In this document: piece after piece, positions 42,714-50,972 of the stretch
Numbering within the stretch: the first letter of the stretch is position 1
How the letters are laid out: each line of letters opens with the position of its first letter
NCBI GenBank assembly: GCA_013823855.1
Contig: PNMW01000042.1
Coordinates: forward strand, 1 to 64,000
Length of the DNA: 64,000 nucleotides
Direction of reading: 5' to 3'
Source: Lysobacteraceae bacterium
GTDB lineage: Bacteria; Pseudomonadota; Gammaproteobacteria; Nevskiales; Nevskiaceae
Program-made: the position numbers and the translations under genes
Notes under the pieces: generated by a model
What the model saw: the letters and a program-made list of their open reading frames with translations, nothing else
Databases searched by the model: none
What the model was told of the DNA's origin: nothing

Positions 42714-43135
42714 TCAGGTTGACGCTTCCTTATCCGTGTTCTGCGAACCGCTATTGGCGCACTGCTGTCGTCGCCGGCCGCGTGTCGACGTTCGTCAGCG
42801 GGGAAGCGAAGCAGTACCGCCGCGACGTCGAGCTGGCGTGGATGCAGGCCTACGGCGCTCGCGCCGCCGCCACCGGCCCGCTGACGCTGACCCTGGCGCT
42901 GCACGGCCCCTGCCCGCAGGACTGGGCGAAGCGGGAGCGGAAGGAGGGGCCCAACTGGTGGCTCGATGCCCGGTGTATCGACCTTGGCAATGCCGAGAAG
43001 GTGGTCGCCGACGCACTGCAGGGCCTGGCCTACGCCGACGACAAGCAGCTCGTCGAGCAGCACAAGTTCAAGCGGCCGCCCGATGAGCGCGGCGCCCGCG
43101 TCGAGATCTGGATCGAACCCTGGGGTGGTGAATGA
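42710..43135 (+). CDS. rusA: RusA-like Holliday junction resolvase
   Basis: This 141-residue protein matches RusA, which cuts Holliday junctions symmetrically. Features are TLPYPCSANRYWR at the start, SGEAKQYRRDVELA, and the active-site region DLGNAEKVVADALQGLAYADDKQL. The usual DxDN is DLGN here, so the second active-site Asp is Gly. The first ~55 bases use codons unlike the rest of the gene. ATG overlaps the GIY-YIG stop by 4 bp. Confidence 0.85.
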   Translation: MIRLTLPYPCSANRYWRTAVVAGRVSTFVSGEAKQYRRDVELAWMQAYGARAAATGPLTLTLALHGPCPQDWAKRERKEGPNWWLDARCIDLGNAEKVVADALQGLAYADDKQLVEQHKFKRPPDERGARVEIWIEPWGGE

Positions 43136-43596
43136 CGCACATCGAGCAGCTGCTGTCGCGGTACATGCTGTGGCGCACCGGGGCGCCGCTGGAGTTCCCG
43201 AGCCGGCCGACGGTCGAGGCGCGTATCCAGGACATGCACGAAAACGCGGGCGTGCCGGGCGGGAGCGGCATCAAGTATTCGATCTACGAACTCGACGGCG
43301 AGACGTTCACCTGCAAGCCCGACGGCGGGCTCGGCGATCTCTGCGAGAAACTGGACAGCCGGATGCGGTTCGACCGGACGATGCGGGAGGTGGCCGACGC
43401 GATCCGCCTGCTGCCGGATCGGCACCGGGGCGTGATCCAGATCCTGTACCACGTCAACGCAAGGGAGCCGCTGTCGGTGCGCGCCCTGGCCGAGCAACTG
43501 CACATCCCGCGCACCGCCGCCGACAACCGGAGAGCGCAGGCCCTGGGATACCTGGAAGCAGCGCTGGTCGGTCGCGGCATCCTGAGGGCAGCATGA
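43132..43596 (+). CDS. Q-like late regulator (antitermination protein)
   Basis: This 154-residue protein ends with a sigma-region-4-like HTH (LSVRALAEQLHIPRTAADNRRAQALGYLEAAL) and starts with a conserved phage Q-type IEQLLSRYMLWRTG helix. Its place between rusA and the lysis genes, directly before a strong terminator, is that of lambda Q, which lets polymerase read through to the late genes. The role is inferred from position and fold. Confidence 0.65.
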   Translation: MTHIEQLLSRYMLWRTGAPLEFPSRPTVEARIQDMHENAGVPGGSGIKYSIYELDGETFTCKPDGGLGDLCEKLDSRMRFDRTMREVADAIRLLPDRHRGVIQILYHVNAREPLSVRALAEQLHIPRTAADNRRAQALGYLEAALVGRGILRAA

Positions 43597-43826
43597 AGAC
43601 CGGCAGGTTCAAGGCCCGCGAGGAACTTGAAAGGGCAGTGCGGGTGTTCCGCGCCGAACTGCTGACGCAGCGCGAAATCGCCGCCGAATGCGAAGTGTCA
43701 AAGCGCACGGTGCAGCGCATCGTCGCCGCTGTTGACGGTGGCAGCCACCGAGGGCATGATTTCACCATTCTGGAATCCCCTGCCCGAACCCCGCCCTGTG
43801 CGGGGTTTTTGCGTTTGGACGCTGAC
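43593..43826 (+). CDS. HTH segment in frame with the endolysin
   Basis: From ATG 43593 (overlapping the Q-like stop by 4 bp, with GAGGGC upstream) the frame encodes about 50 residues of homeodomain-like HTH (ELLTQREIAAECEVSKRTVQRIVAAV), then a non-conserved stretch across the terminator at 43787, and continues without a stop into the endolysin. It is either a small regulator whose stop was lost or the N-terminal part of a 218-residue fusion. Confidence 0.4.
43787..43810 (+). terminator. Probable late-gene terminator (tR'-like)
   Basis: AACCCCGC CCTGT GCGGGGTT followed by a run of T is a strong rightward terminator just after the Q-like gene and before the lysis genes. A Q-type antiterminator would be needed for late transcription. 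Confidence 0.8.
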
Positions 43827-44249
43827 ATGCTGAAACCGCGCGACGAACAACGACTCGCCGAGGTGCACCCAGTGCTGGCCGGCATCGTGCGCGTCGTCGC
43901 CGCGTCGGTTCCGCTGATGGTGGTGGAGGGCGCAAGGTCGCTCGACCGCCAGCGCGAGCTGTTCCGGCTCGGCAAGTCGAGGACGATGGACTCCCGTCAT
44001 CTGCCGAAGATCCCGGCCGGGGCCCCGCACCTGCCGCCGGTGTCTCACGCCGTCGACCTCGCCCCACTTGTCGACCTCGACGGTGACGGCGACCGCGAGC
44101 TGACATGGGAGAGCAAGCATTTCCTGCCGATCGCCAGAGCGATGCTGGCCGAAGCCGCCAAGCAGAAGGTGGCGATCGTGTGGGGTGGGAGCTGGAAGTC
44201 GTTCGTCGACATGCCGCACTTCGAGCTGGCGCGGAGCAGCTATCCGTGA
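43827..44249 (+). CDS. Endolysin, M15-type L-Ala-D-Glu peptidase
   Basis: This 140-residue protein resembles phage M15 peptidoglycan peptidases: MLKPRDEQRLAEVHP, VVEGARSLDRQRELFRLGKSRTM, the SRH ... SHAVDLAP zinc-ligand motif and the final MPHFEL His. An insert between the two halves of the motif (KIPAGAPHLPPV) is longer than usual. ATG 43827 begins the conserved domain; the frame is open upstream (see the HTH segment). It overlaps the holin-like gene by 4 bp. Confidence 0.75.
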   Translation: MLKPRDEQRLAEVHPVLAGIVRVVAASVPLMVVEGARSLDRQRELFRLGKSRTMDSRHLPKIPAGAPHLPPVSHAVDLAPLVDLDGDGDRELTWESKHFLPIARAMLAEAAKQKVAIVWGGSWKSFVDMPHFELARSSYP

Positions 44250-44641
44250 AGCCTGCAGCTGCAGCCGTCGTCAGCGGAGGGAGCGTCGCCGCTTTCGCCG
44301 CAATCAGCGCGTCAGACGTCAGCGATTGGTTGGCGATCATTGAGCGCATCAGCGAGTCGAAAGCCGGTCTTCTGGTGCTCTGCCTGCTGTTCCTGGTCGG
44401 GCTGGTTTTCCTACTCGTGAAGCAATGGCACAGCGGCGCGGCTTGCGAGGCCCGCATCGAGCAGCTGACCCACGCTATGGCGAGCATGTACGCGTTACTG
44501 GCGACGGACGACCGCTACCCCGAGCTGCCGTCGTTCGATGATTTCGTCGCCAACGGGCTCGACCTCCGCAAGATGCACAAGGCCCGCGCCCAGGCCGGCG
44601 CTTACAGCAGGCCGAAGGACACGAAGCAGGTCGCCGAATGA
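44246..44641 (+). CDS. Holin-like membrane protein
   Basis: This 131-residue protein begins with a weakly hydrophobic helix (about 5-20), has a strong membrane helix (about 38-56, LLVLCLLFLVGLVFLLV) and a charged C-terminal half. It overlaps the endolysin stop by GTGA. Size, topology and position suggest a holin or spanin component; no embedded second-frame spanin was identified. Confidence 0.6.
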   Translation: MKPAAAAVVSGGSVAAFAAISASDVSDWLAIIERISESKAGLLVLCLLFLVGLVFLLVKQWHSGAACEARIEQLTHAMASMYALLATDDRYPELPSFDDFVANGLDLRKMHKARAQAGAYSRPKDTKQVAE

Positions 44642-45003
44642 AAGCCGCCATTCAGCTGATGAATCAGGCGCTGGCCGCGCTCCGCGCCGAGACGGCGAGC
44701 CGAGAGGCAAGCCTCGCGATCACCAATCTGGAGCAGGCGCAGATGTGGGCCGAGCGCGCCGCGATGGCGAGCGAGCCGAAGCCCGAGGTGCCGCTCCCCG
44801 AGGTAATGGGGTACGAATCTTGGTATGACGCCTCATCGCCCCAGCTGATGATTGCCGCTCGCTTTATCAGCGGTCGGCGTCACAAAGTTTCTTCAGATCG
44901 GTTCGCGCACGAATATCGCGATCAGCGCGCGCTTGTCGCGAGGTGCTTGTTGCATCTGCAGGAGCGGGAGCGCGATGCCCTGATGGCAGAGGGTTGCAAG
45001 TGA
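44638..45003 (+). CDS. Acb2-like hypothetical phage protein
   Basis: In this 121-residue protein, residues about 8-45 (NQALAALRAETASREASLAITNLEQAQMWAERA in two helices) resemble the helical-hairpin signature of Acb2/DUF7681 proteins, which bind cyclic oligonucleotides and block CBASS defence. A C-terminal part (about 55-121) is extra and not recognised. The match is from memory of the SRE..SLA.T.LE.A.MWA pattern and needs a profile search. It overlaps both neighbours by 4 bp. Confidence 0.5.
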   Translation: MKAAIQLMNQALAALRAETASREASLAITNLEQAQMWAERAAMASEPKPEVPLPEVMGYESWYDASSPQLMIAARFISGRRHKVSSDRFAHEYRDQRALVARCLLHLQERERDALMAEGCK

Positions 45004-45296
45004 TCGACAGCAAGGTGGTGCCGCTGTTCAAGAAGGCGGCGGCGGAAGATGAGTCGCCGACCATGACGGGGCCGGCCAAGTGCCTGGCCTGCGAGCATGA
45101 ATGGCAGACGGTAGCGCCGGTTGGTACTTGCCAACTGGAGTGCCCGAGCTGCGAATCGACTAGGGCGACGTTCAAGCATCCCTGCGGCGTTCCCGTCGGC
45201 GAGCTTGTGCGGGAATGCAACTGCGGCAGCCGGATCTTCTACGTCACCCCGAACGGCGTGCACTGCTGGCTGTGCGCGACCACGCAAGAGTTCTGA
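45000..45296 (+). CDS. Zinc-ribbon phage protein
   Basis: This 98-residue protein has CLACEHEW, CPSCES, and a later CNCGS ... CWLCAT, suggesting two zinc ribbons. GTG 45000 overlaps the previous stop by 4 bp. Such proteins are common next to terminase genes; function unknown. Confidence 0.65.
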   Translation: MIDSKVVPLFKKAAAEDESPTMTGPAKCLACEHEWQTVAPVGTCQLECPSCESTRATFKHPCGVPVGELVRECNCGSRIFYVTPNGVHCWLCATTQEF

Positions 45297-45297
45297 C

Positions 45298-45819
45298 GTG
45301 CCCGCGCTCGACAACGCTCGGCATGAGCGATTCGCACACGAATACATCGTCGACCTGAACGGCAAGCAGGCCGCGATTCGCGCCGGCTACTCGCCAGGTG
45401 CCGCCGAGGTGACGGCGTCGAAGCTGGTAAGCAATGCAAAGGTGGCTGCCCGCATCGACGAGCTGAAGGCCGCGCGCCTGAAGCGGGTCGACATGGACGC
45501 CGACGCGACGCTGAAGCGCATCGAAGACGCGGTGAACGCGGACGTCGCCGATCTGTACGGCGAAGACCTGCGGATGCTGCACCCGAGGCAGATGCCGAAG
45601 GAGGTGCGGGCGCTGATCAGCAGCGTCGAGCACTTCCCGAACGGCAAGGTGAAAGTGAAGTTCATCGACAAGGCGAAGGCGCTGGAAATGCTGGCGCGTC
45701 ACCACAACCTGTTCGATGCCGAGAACAAGGGCAAGGCGGCGGCGATGAGCGAGGCGATGGCCGGCCTGATCGCTGCGGCGTCGGAAGGCGGTGGACTGGC
45801 GGGCCTGCTGAAGCGGTGA
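45298..45819 (+). CDS. Terminase small subunit
   Basis: This 173-residue protein matches the terminase-2 (TerS) family: HERFAHEYIVDLNGKQAAIRAGYSPGAAEVTASKLV is the diagnostic N-terminal HTH, followed by an oligomerisation helix (DADATLKRIEDAVNADVADL). It recognises the packaging site. GTG 45298 is used; the stop overlaps the large subunit start by 4 bp. Confidence 0.9.
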   Translation: MPALDNARHERFAHEYIVDLNGKQAAIRAGYSPGAAEVTASKLVSNAKVAARIDELKAARLKRVDMDADATLKRIEDAVNADVADLYGEDLRMLHPRQMPKEVRALISSVEHFPNGKVKVKFIDKAKALEMLARHHNLFDAENKGKAAAMSEAMAGLIAAASEGGGLAGLLKR

Positions 45820-47321
45820 TCCCCGAGGCTGCGCTGGCGCTGCTCGGCGAGCGGCTGAAGGACCAGGCGTGGCGGCTGTCCAACCTGTACTGGATCGTCG
45901 ACAAGGACGGCCGGGCGCGGAAGTTCGAGCCGAACTGGGCGCAGGCTGAGGTGTTCGCCAAGCTGGGCCGGCGCAACATCGACCTGAAGGTGCGCCAGCT
46001 CGGCATTACGACTGGCTACTGCATGCTGTGGCTGGACTCGATCCTGTTCAGCCGTGACCTGAAGGTCGGCATCGTCGCGCACACCAAGGGCGACGCCCAG
46101 GTCATCTTCCGCGACAAGATCCTGTACGCCTACGACCGCTTGCCTGACGAGATCAAGGCAGCGGTGCCGGTGACGAAGCGCGACGGCGGCGAACTGGCGC
46201 TGGAGAACGGCAGCGGTATCCGCGTCAGCGTGTCGTTCCGCTCCGGCACGCCGCAGATCCTGCACATCACCGAGCTGGGCTACATCGCCAGCCGGATGCC
46301 GGCGAGAGCCGAGGAGATCAAGACGGGCGCACTGCAGGCGGTGCCGAAGGACGGCATCGTCGTGATCGAGTCCACCGCCAAGGGGCGCGCCGGACTGTTC
46401 TTCGACCTCGTCACCGAGGCGCAGAAGCGCATCGCAGGCCCGTACGACTACGCGTTGAACTTCCTGCCGTGGTGGAAAGAGCCCGGCTACCAGCTGCCAG
46501 ACACCGGCACGTTCGCGCAGACCGCCGAGGAGAAGCAGTACCTCGACGACCTGGAGGCGAAGGTCGGCCAGCGCATCACCCGCGATCAGCGCGAGTGGTA
46601 CTGCCGCAAGTGGCGCGAGCTGGGCGACGACCGATTCGCGGAGTACCCCAGTACGCCGGAGGAAGCGTTCCGGCAGTCGACCGAAGGCGCCTACTACGGC
46701 AAGCAGATGCTCGACGCCTGGCGCAGCAACCGCATCACTGAGGTGCCGATCGAGCCCGGCCTGCCCGTTGAGACGTGGTGGGACATCGGCGTCAACGACT
46801 CGACCGCGATCTGGTTCGTGCAGCGCTTCGGCCTGGAGGTTCGGGTCGTCGACTACTACGCGAACAGCGGCGAGGGCCTGCCGCACTACGCGGAATACCT
46901 CACGAAGTGGCAGGAGCAGCACGGCGCTCGCGTCGGCCGCGCGATCGGCCCGCATGACCTGCGGGTGAAGGAGTGGGGCGGCGCGGAGACGCGACTCGCC
47001 CGCGCCGAGAAGCTCGGCATCAATTTCGAGATCGCCCCGGAGCTGTCGGTCGCCGACGGCATCGAGGCGGTGCGCAACGTCCTGCCGCGCTGTGTGTTCG
47101 ACGAGACGCGCTGCGCAGCAGGTATCAAGGCGCTGGAGTCCTACCGCAAGGAATGGGACGCAGCACTGGGCGTCTGGAAGAACCAACCGCTGCACGACTG
47201 GGCGTCTGACCCGGCCGACTCGTTTCGCTACGGAGCATTGAGCATGTCGAAAGCGCCTGCACAGATCGGCCAGGTAAGCCGGTCGGCTGCGCGCCGCGTC
47301 GTCCCGGTGCGCTGGAAGTGA
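45816..47321 (+). CDS. Terminase large subunit
   Basis: This 501-residue motor has an ATPase domain with a Walker-A-like RQLGITTGY near residue 60 (atypical loop), a Walker-B-like ITELGYIA with the catalytic Glu near residue 155, and a C-terminal RNase H-like nuclease opening with WWDIGVNDSTAIW and a later Asp near WASDPADSFRYG. It drives DNA packaging with the TerS and portal encoded beside it. GTG start at 45816. Confidence 0.9.
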   Translation: MIPEAALALLGERLKDQAWRLSNLYWIVDKDGRARKFEPNWAQAEVFAKLGRRNIDLKVRQLGITTGYCMLWLDSILFSRDLKVGIVAHTKGDAQVIFRDKILYAYDRLPDEIKAAVPVTKRDGGELALENGSGIRVSVSFRSGTPQILHITELGYIASRMPARAEEIKTGALQAVPKDGIVVIESTAKGRAGLFFDLVTEAQKRIAGPYDYALNFLPWWKEPGYQLPDTGTFAQTAEEKQYLDDLEAKVGQRITRDQREWYCRKWRELGDDRFAEYPSTPEEAFRQSTEGAYYGKQMLDAWRSNRITEVPIEPGLPVETWWDIGVNDSTAIWFVQRFGLEVRVVDYYANSGEGLPHYAEYLTKWQEQHGARVGRAIGPHDLRVKEWGGAETRLARAEKLGINFEIAPELSVADGIEAVRNVLPRCVFDETRCAAGIKALESYRKEWDAALGVWKNQPLHDWASDPADSFRYGALSMSKAPAQIGQVSRSAARRVVPVRWK

Positions 47322-49594
47322 ACGCGACGCCCGCCCGCATGCCCGGCCTGTCGGCTGGCATGGCACTGCGCGTCAGCCCGGCCGGTCCGGACTATTCGGC
47401 AGCCGGTGGCATGCCGTCTGTCAACGGCAACGGCGCGCAGATCAGCAATCGCGGGTTGGTGAAGATCAAGACGCCGGCCCAGGTGTCCGCCGAGCAGGAC
47501 AACTCGCGCGCCGAAGCGGCTCCGCAGCCGATCGACGCCGCGTCGATGCGGCACACCATGCTGGTCGGCAAGATCGACGCAGCCTGGCAGCGCAACAAGA
47601 TGGCGCGGCAGCTCGTCGACCGCCGACTGCTGGCCTGCCTGCGGATGCGCAAAGGCGTCTACAGCCCCGATGAATTGACCGCGATCAAGGCCACCGGTCA
47701 GAACAACTACGTCTACCTGCCGATTGCCGCAACGAAATGCCGAGCGCTGGTGTCGTGGCTGAAAGAGATCCTGATGTCGCCGGGCGATCGGCCCTGCGGC
47801 CTGGAGCCCCGCCACCTGCCGGAGATCCCGGAGCCGGTACGGCAGGCCATCATGCTGCGCGCTCAGATGCGCGCGCAGGACCTGATCAGCCAGCAGATCG
47901 CCGCCGGCGGCGAGCCGACCGAGTTCGAGCAGTTCCAGGCGCTGCAGGAGGAGCTGGCCGACCAGATGCAGGCAGAGGTCAAGCTCGAAGCGAAGAAGCG
48001 CGCTGACCGCGCCGCCGGCCACATGGAGCGGGCCGTGTTCCACGAAATGGACACCGGCGGCTGGGACGAGGCGTTCGCCGAGTTCCTGGACTACTTCAGC
48101 ACCTATCCGACGGCGATCCTGAAGGGCCCCTACCTGGCGCGGAAGCCGCTGCTGGAGTGGGGCCCGGGCTGGCAGCCGATCGTGAAGACCGACCCGCGCC
48201 TGCGCTGGAAGGCGGTGAACCCGTTCGACTGCTACCCGGCACCGCTGGCGCGCGACGCGCAGGACCGCGAGTTCATCGAGCGGCTGCGGCTGTCGGAACG
48301 CGAGCTGTACGAAATGATCGGCGTCCCCGGTGTCGACGAGGAGGCGGTTCGCTGGACGCTGCAGAACCACAACGCCGGCCTGCTGCGGAACTGGATCTGG
48401 ACCGACGCCGAGCGCAACCAGCTGGAGGGCGACACCAACTACAACTGGTTTGGCAACGAGGACTTGATCGACGGTCTGCTGTACTGGGGCAGTGTCGACG
48501 GCCGCACGCTGCAGGGCTGGGGCGTCAGCGGCATCAACGACCTCGACCGCCGCTACGAGGTGGAGGCGATCAGGATCGGCAATCGCATCGTCATGTGCCG
48601 CGTCAACGAGGACCCGCTCGGCCGGCGCCCGTACCGCGTCGCGAGCTTCGAGACGATCCCCGGCAGCTTTTGGGGTCGTGGCGTGCCAGAGCTGTGCGAG
48701 TCGCACCAGGACATCGCCAACGGTGCCGCCCGGGCGCTGGTCAACAACATGGGCTACGCCAGCGGCCCGATGGTCGGCGTGAACATTGACCGCATGCCGC
48801 CGGGCGAAGACATCACCGCGATTTTCCCGTTCAAGATCTGGCAGTTCAACAAGGACGAGTCTGGCGGCTCTGGCGCGGCGAACAAGCCGCTGGAGTTTTT
48901 CCAGGCAACCAGCTTGGCCGGCGAGCTGATCCAGATTTTCGATGCCTTCGAGAACAAGGCCGACGATGCCACCGGCATCCCGCGCTACAGCTACGGCAGC
49001 CAGGACGTGCAGGGTGCCGGCTCCACTGCGCGCGGCCTGTCGATGCTGATGGGTGCCGCTGCGAAGGGCATCCGGCGCGCGATCAGCGACATCGACATGA
49101 AGGTGCTGCGCGAGGGCGTCTATGACGTGTTCGTGCACCTGATGCTGTACAGCAACGACAACCAGATCAAGGGCGACTGCGTCATCGTGCCGAAGGGCTC
49201 GACCGCGCTGCTGATCAAGGAGCAGCTGCAGGAAGGCCGGCAGATCGCGCTGAACATGGCCGGCTCGACGCCGCTGTTCGCTGCGCTGATCGGCAAGCGC
49301 GGCACCGCCAAGCTGCTGCAGGATTACTTCAAGGGTCTGAACCTGCCGAACGTGCTGCCGGAAGGCCACGAACTCGACGAGCTGATCAAGCAGATCGAGG
49401 AGGCCGAGGCTGCGGCCGCCCAGGCGCCGCCGCCGCAGCTGCAGGTGGCCGAGATCAACAACCAGGGCCGTCTGCAGGTCGCGCAGGCCAACAACCAGAG
49501 CCGCGAGCGCATCGCCGCCGCCGGCATGGCGAAGGATCTCGTTTCCCGCAATCAGCAGAGGCCAGTCGGTGCGCTTGACCAAGCCCCAGGCTGA
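47318..49594 (+). CDS. Portal protein (short-tailed phage type)
   Basis: This 758-residue protein fits P22-like portals (about 725): an N-terminal extension, helical NNYVYLPIAATKCRALVSWLKE, the wing region with WKAVNPFDCYPAP, clip and crown regions, and a long C-terminal helix rich in Asn/Gln and Ala (barrel-like). It forms the dodecameric DNA gate. GTG 47318 overlaps the terminase stop by 4 bp. Confidence 0.85.
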   Translation: MNATPARMPGLSAGMALRVSPAGPDYSAAGGMPSVNGNGAQISNRGLVKIKTPAQVSAEQDNSRAEAAPQPIDAASMRHTMLVGKIDAAWQRNKMARQLVDRRLLACLRMRKGVYSPDELTAIKATGQNNYVYLPIAATKCRALVSWLKEILMSPGDRPCGLEPRHLPEIPEPVRQAIMLRAQMRAQDLISQQIAAGGEPTEFEQFQALQEELADQMQAEVKLEAKKRADRAAGHMERAVFHEMDTGGWDEAFAEFLDYFSTYPTAILKGPYLARKPLLEWGPGWQPIVKTDPRLRWKAVNPFDCYPAPLARDAQDREFIERLRLSERELYEMIGVPGVDEEAVRWTLQNHNAGLLRNWIWTDAERNQLEGDTNYNWFGNEDLIDGLLYWGSVDGRTLQGWGVSGINDLDRRYEVEAIRIGNRIVMCRVNEDPLGRRPYRVASFETIPGSFWGRGVPELCESHQDIANGAARALVNNMGYASGPMVGVNIDRMPPGEDITAIFPFKIWQFNKDESGGSGAANKPLEFFQATSLAGELIQIFDAFENKADDATGIPRYSYGSQDVQGAGSTARGLSMLMGAAAKGIRRAISDIDMKVLREGVYDVFVHLMLYSNDNQIKGDCVIVPKGSTALLIKEQLQEGRQIALNMAGSTPLFAALIGKRGTAKLLQDYFKGLNLPNVLPEGHELDELIKQIEEAEAAAAQAPPPQLQVAEINNQGRLQVAQANNQSRERIAAAGMAKDLVSRNQQRPVGALDQAPG

Positions 49595-49790
49595 AGCCAT
49601 CACCCGGCTCGCCAAGAGCCCGGACTACGAAGAACTCGCAGCCCTGTTCGCCGCCCAGTTGGCAGATGCCGACAAGAGCAACAGGTCTGCCGAAGGCGTG
49701 AGTCTCCACCGCCTACAGGGCCGAGCACAGCTGCTCGCCGACCTTGTGGGGCTGCCCGAGAACGCACGCAAGACCTTGGCCGGCAGGTAG
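49569..49790 (+). CDS. Small hypothetical virion-region protein
   Basis: This 73-residue helical protein starts at GTG 49569 inside the portal 3' end (26-bp overlap). It resembles small proteins often encoded after portals; role unknown. The following 132 bp (49791-49922) contain no recognisable gene or terminator. Confidence 0.55.
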   Translation: MRLTKPQAEAITRLAKSPDYEELAALFAAQLADADKSNRSAEGVSLHRLQGRAQLLADLVGLPENARKTLAGR

Positions 49791-49922
49791 CCGGCAAGCG
49801 CGCGGCCCGCTATGGCCGCAGTCACCGCCCGGTGAACCCACGCATGCGCTGCCGATGATCGCCCTCGACGGAGGGTAGTCAGCGAGCGCGTGCGCAGGCG
49901 AAGCGGAGTGATCAGGAATCTC

Positions 49923-50924
49923 ATGCCCAAGCACCCGAAGGAACTAGCAGCAGAAGCGGCCTCGGCCGCGCTCATCGAACAGATGCAACGTGGATCAGCG
50001 GCGCCGGCCCCCGAGCCGCCCGCGCCCCCCGCACCGGCACCGGCCCCGCAGCCGACGCCGGCCCCAGCACCGCCGCCCCTGGCGCCCGCCGTCCCTCCCG
50101 TGGACGAGGCGTACTACCGGCAGCGCGTATCGACGCTGGAGGGCATGGTCCGCGAACGTGATGGACGGATTCGCACGCTGGACGGCGAACTGACGGAAGC
50201 GCGCAGCAGTATCCAGCGCCTGACGCAGACGAACGCCGACCTCGCCGCGAAGCTCGCAGCGGCACCGCCCGCGCCGATCAACCTGCTGGACTACTTCAGC
50301 CAGGAAGACATCGACGACATGGGTGAGGCCGAGGCGATGCGCCAGGCAAAAGCACTGCGCCGCCTTGAGCAGCGCGTCGCCAAGCCGGAACCGTCCGCTG
50401 CGCCGATCCCGGCGCAGGCAGCACCGCAGCCGCCGGCACCGCCGGTCGACAACTCGCGGGCACAGCTCGTTTCGGTCTTCCAGGCCGAACTGTCTCGAGC
50501 CGTGCCGGGGTGGGAGACCTGGGCAGTCGGCGAGCACTGCGACCCGCGTTTCGCCACATGGCTGGCGCAGCGAGCCGAGGGGTCGATCAAGACCCGAGGC
50601 CAGCTGCTCGCCGAAGCGGAGCAGGTGCTGGATCACGTCCCCATCGTTGAACTGCTGCAGAGCTTCCTTCGATCGCTTGGCGTCGACCCGTCGCGTCGGC
50701 TCGACCCCAATTCCAGATTGGCGCCCGAAGGCGTCGGCAGTGGTGGCGGTGATCCGCCGCCTCCCGCCGATGTCCCGAAGGACGCCATGCGCCTGTCCGA
50801 GATCCAGCAGTTCACGGCGGATCTCGCGAAGGGCAAGTACCGGGGCCGGGCTCAAGAAGCGGCGGAAATGCAATCACGCATCGACCGCGCAGTCCGCAAC
50901 CAGGCAGTGATCAAGGACGTCTAG
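49923..50924 (+). CDS. Scaffolding-type protein
   Basis: This 333-residue protein has a Pro/Ala-rich disordered region (about 22-58), a coiled coil (about 65-115), a second linker and a basic C-terminal helix (about 290-330), features of capsid scaffolds, and lies directly before the capsid gene. ATG 49923 follows AGGA by seven bases. Scaffold identity is inferred from position and composition. Confidence 0.65.
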   Translation: MPKHPKELAAEAASAALIEQMQRGSAAPAPEPPAPPAPAPAPQPTPAPAPPPLAPAVPPVDEAYYRQRVSTLEGMVRERDGRIRTLDGELTEARSSIQRLTQTNADLAAKLAAAPPAPINLLDYFSQEDIDDMGEAEAMRQAKALRRLEQRVAKPEPSAAPIPAQAAPQPPAPPVDNSRAQLVSVFQAELSRAVPGWETWAVGEHCDPRFATWLAQRAEGSIKTRGQLLAEAEQVLDHVPIVELLQSFLRSLGVDPSRRLDPNSRLAPEGVGSGGGDPPPPADVPKDAMRLSEIQQFTADLAKGKYRGRAQEAAEMQSRIDRAVRNQAVIKDV

Positions 50925-50950
50925 TCCATCACCCGGTGACGCGCGGCCGA

Positions 50951-50967
50951 TGCTCCGAACTGGAGCA
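50951..50967 (+). promoter_or_regulatory. Hairpin containing the capsid gene ribosome-binding site
   Basis: TGCTCC GAACT GGAGCA forms a 6-bp stem whose 3' arm holds the GGAG Shine-Dalgarno, seven bases before the capsid ATG at 50973. It could modulate capsid translation or protect the 5' end. Confidence 0.45.
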
Positions 50968-50972
50968 CTCCA

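Noticed and set aside
47228..49615. Long minus-strand open frame opposite the portal gene
   Set aside because: Shadow of the portal gene; no ribosome site, no recognisable domain.
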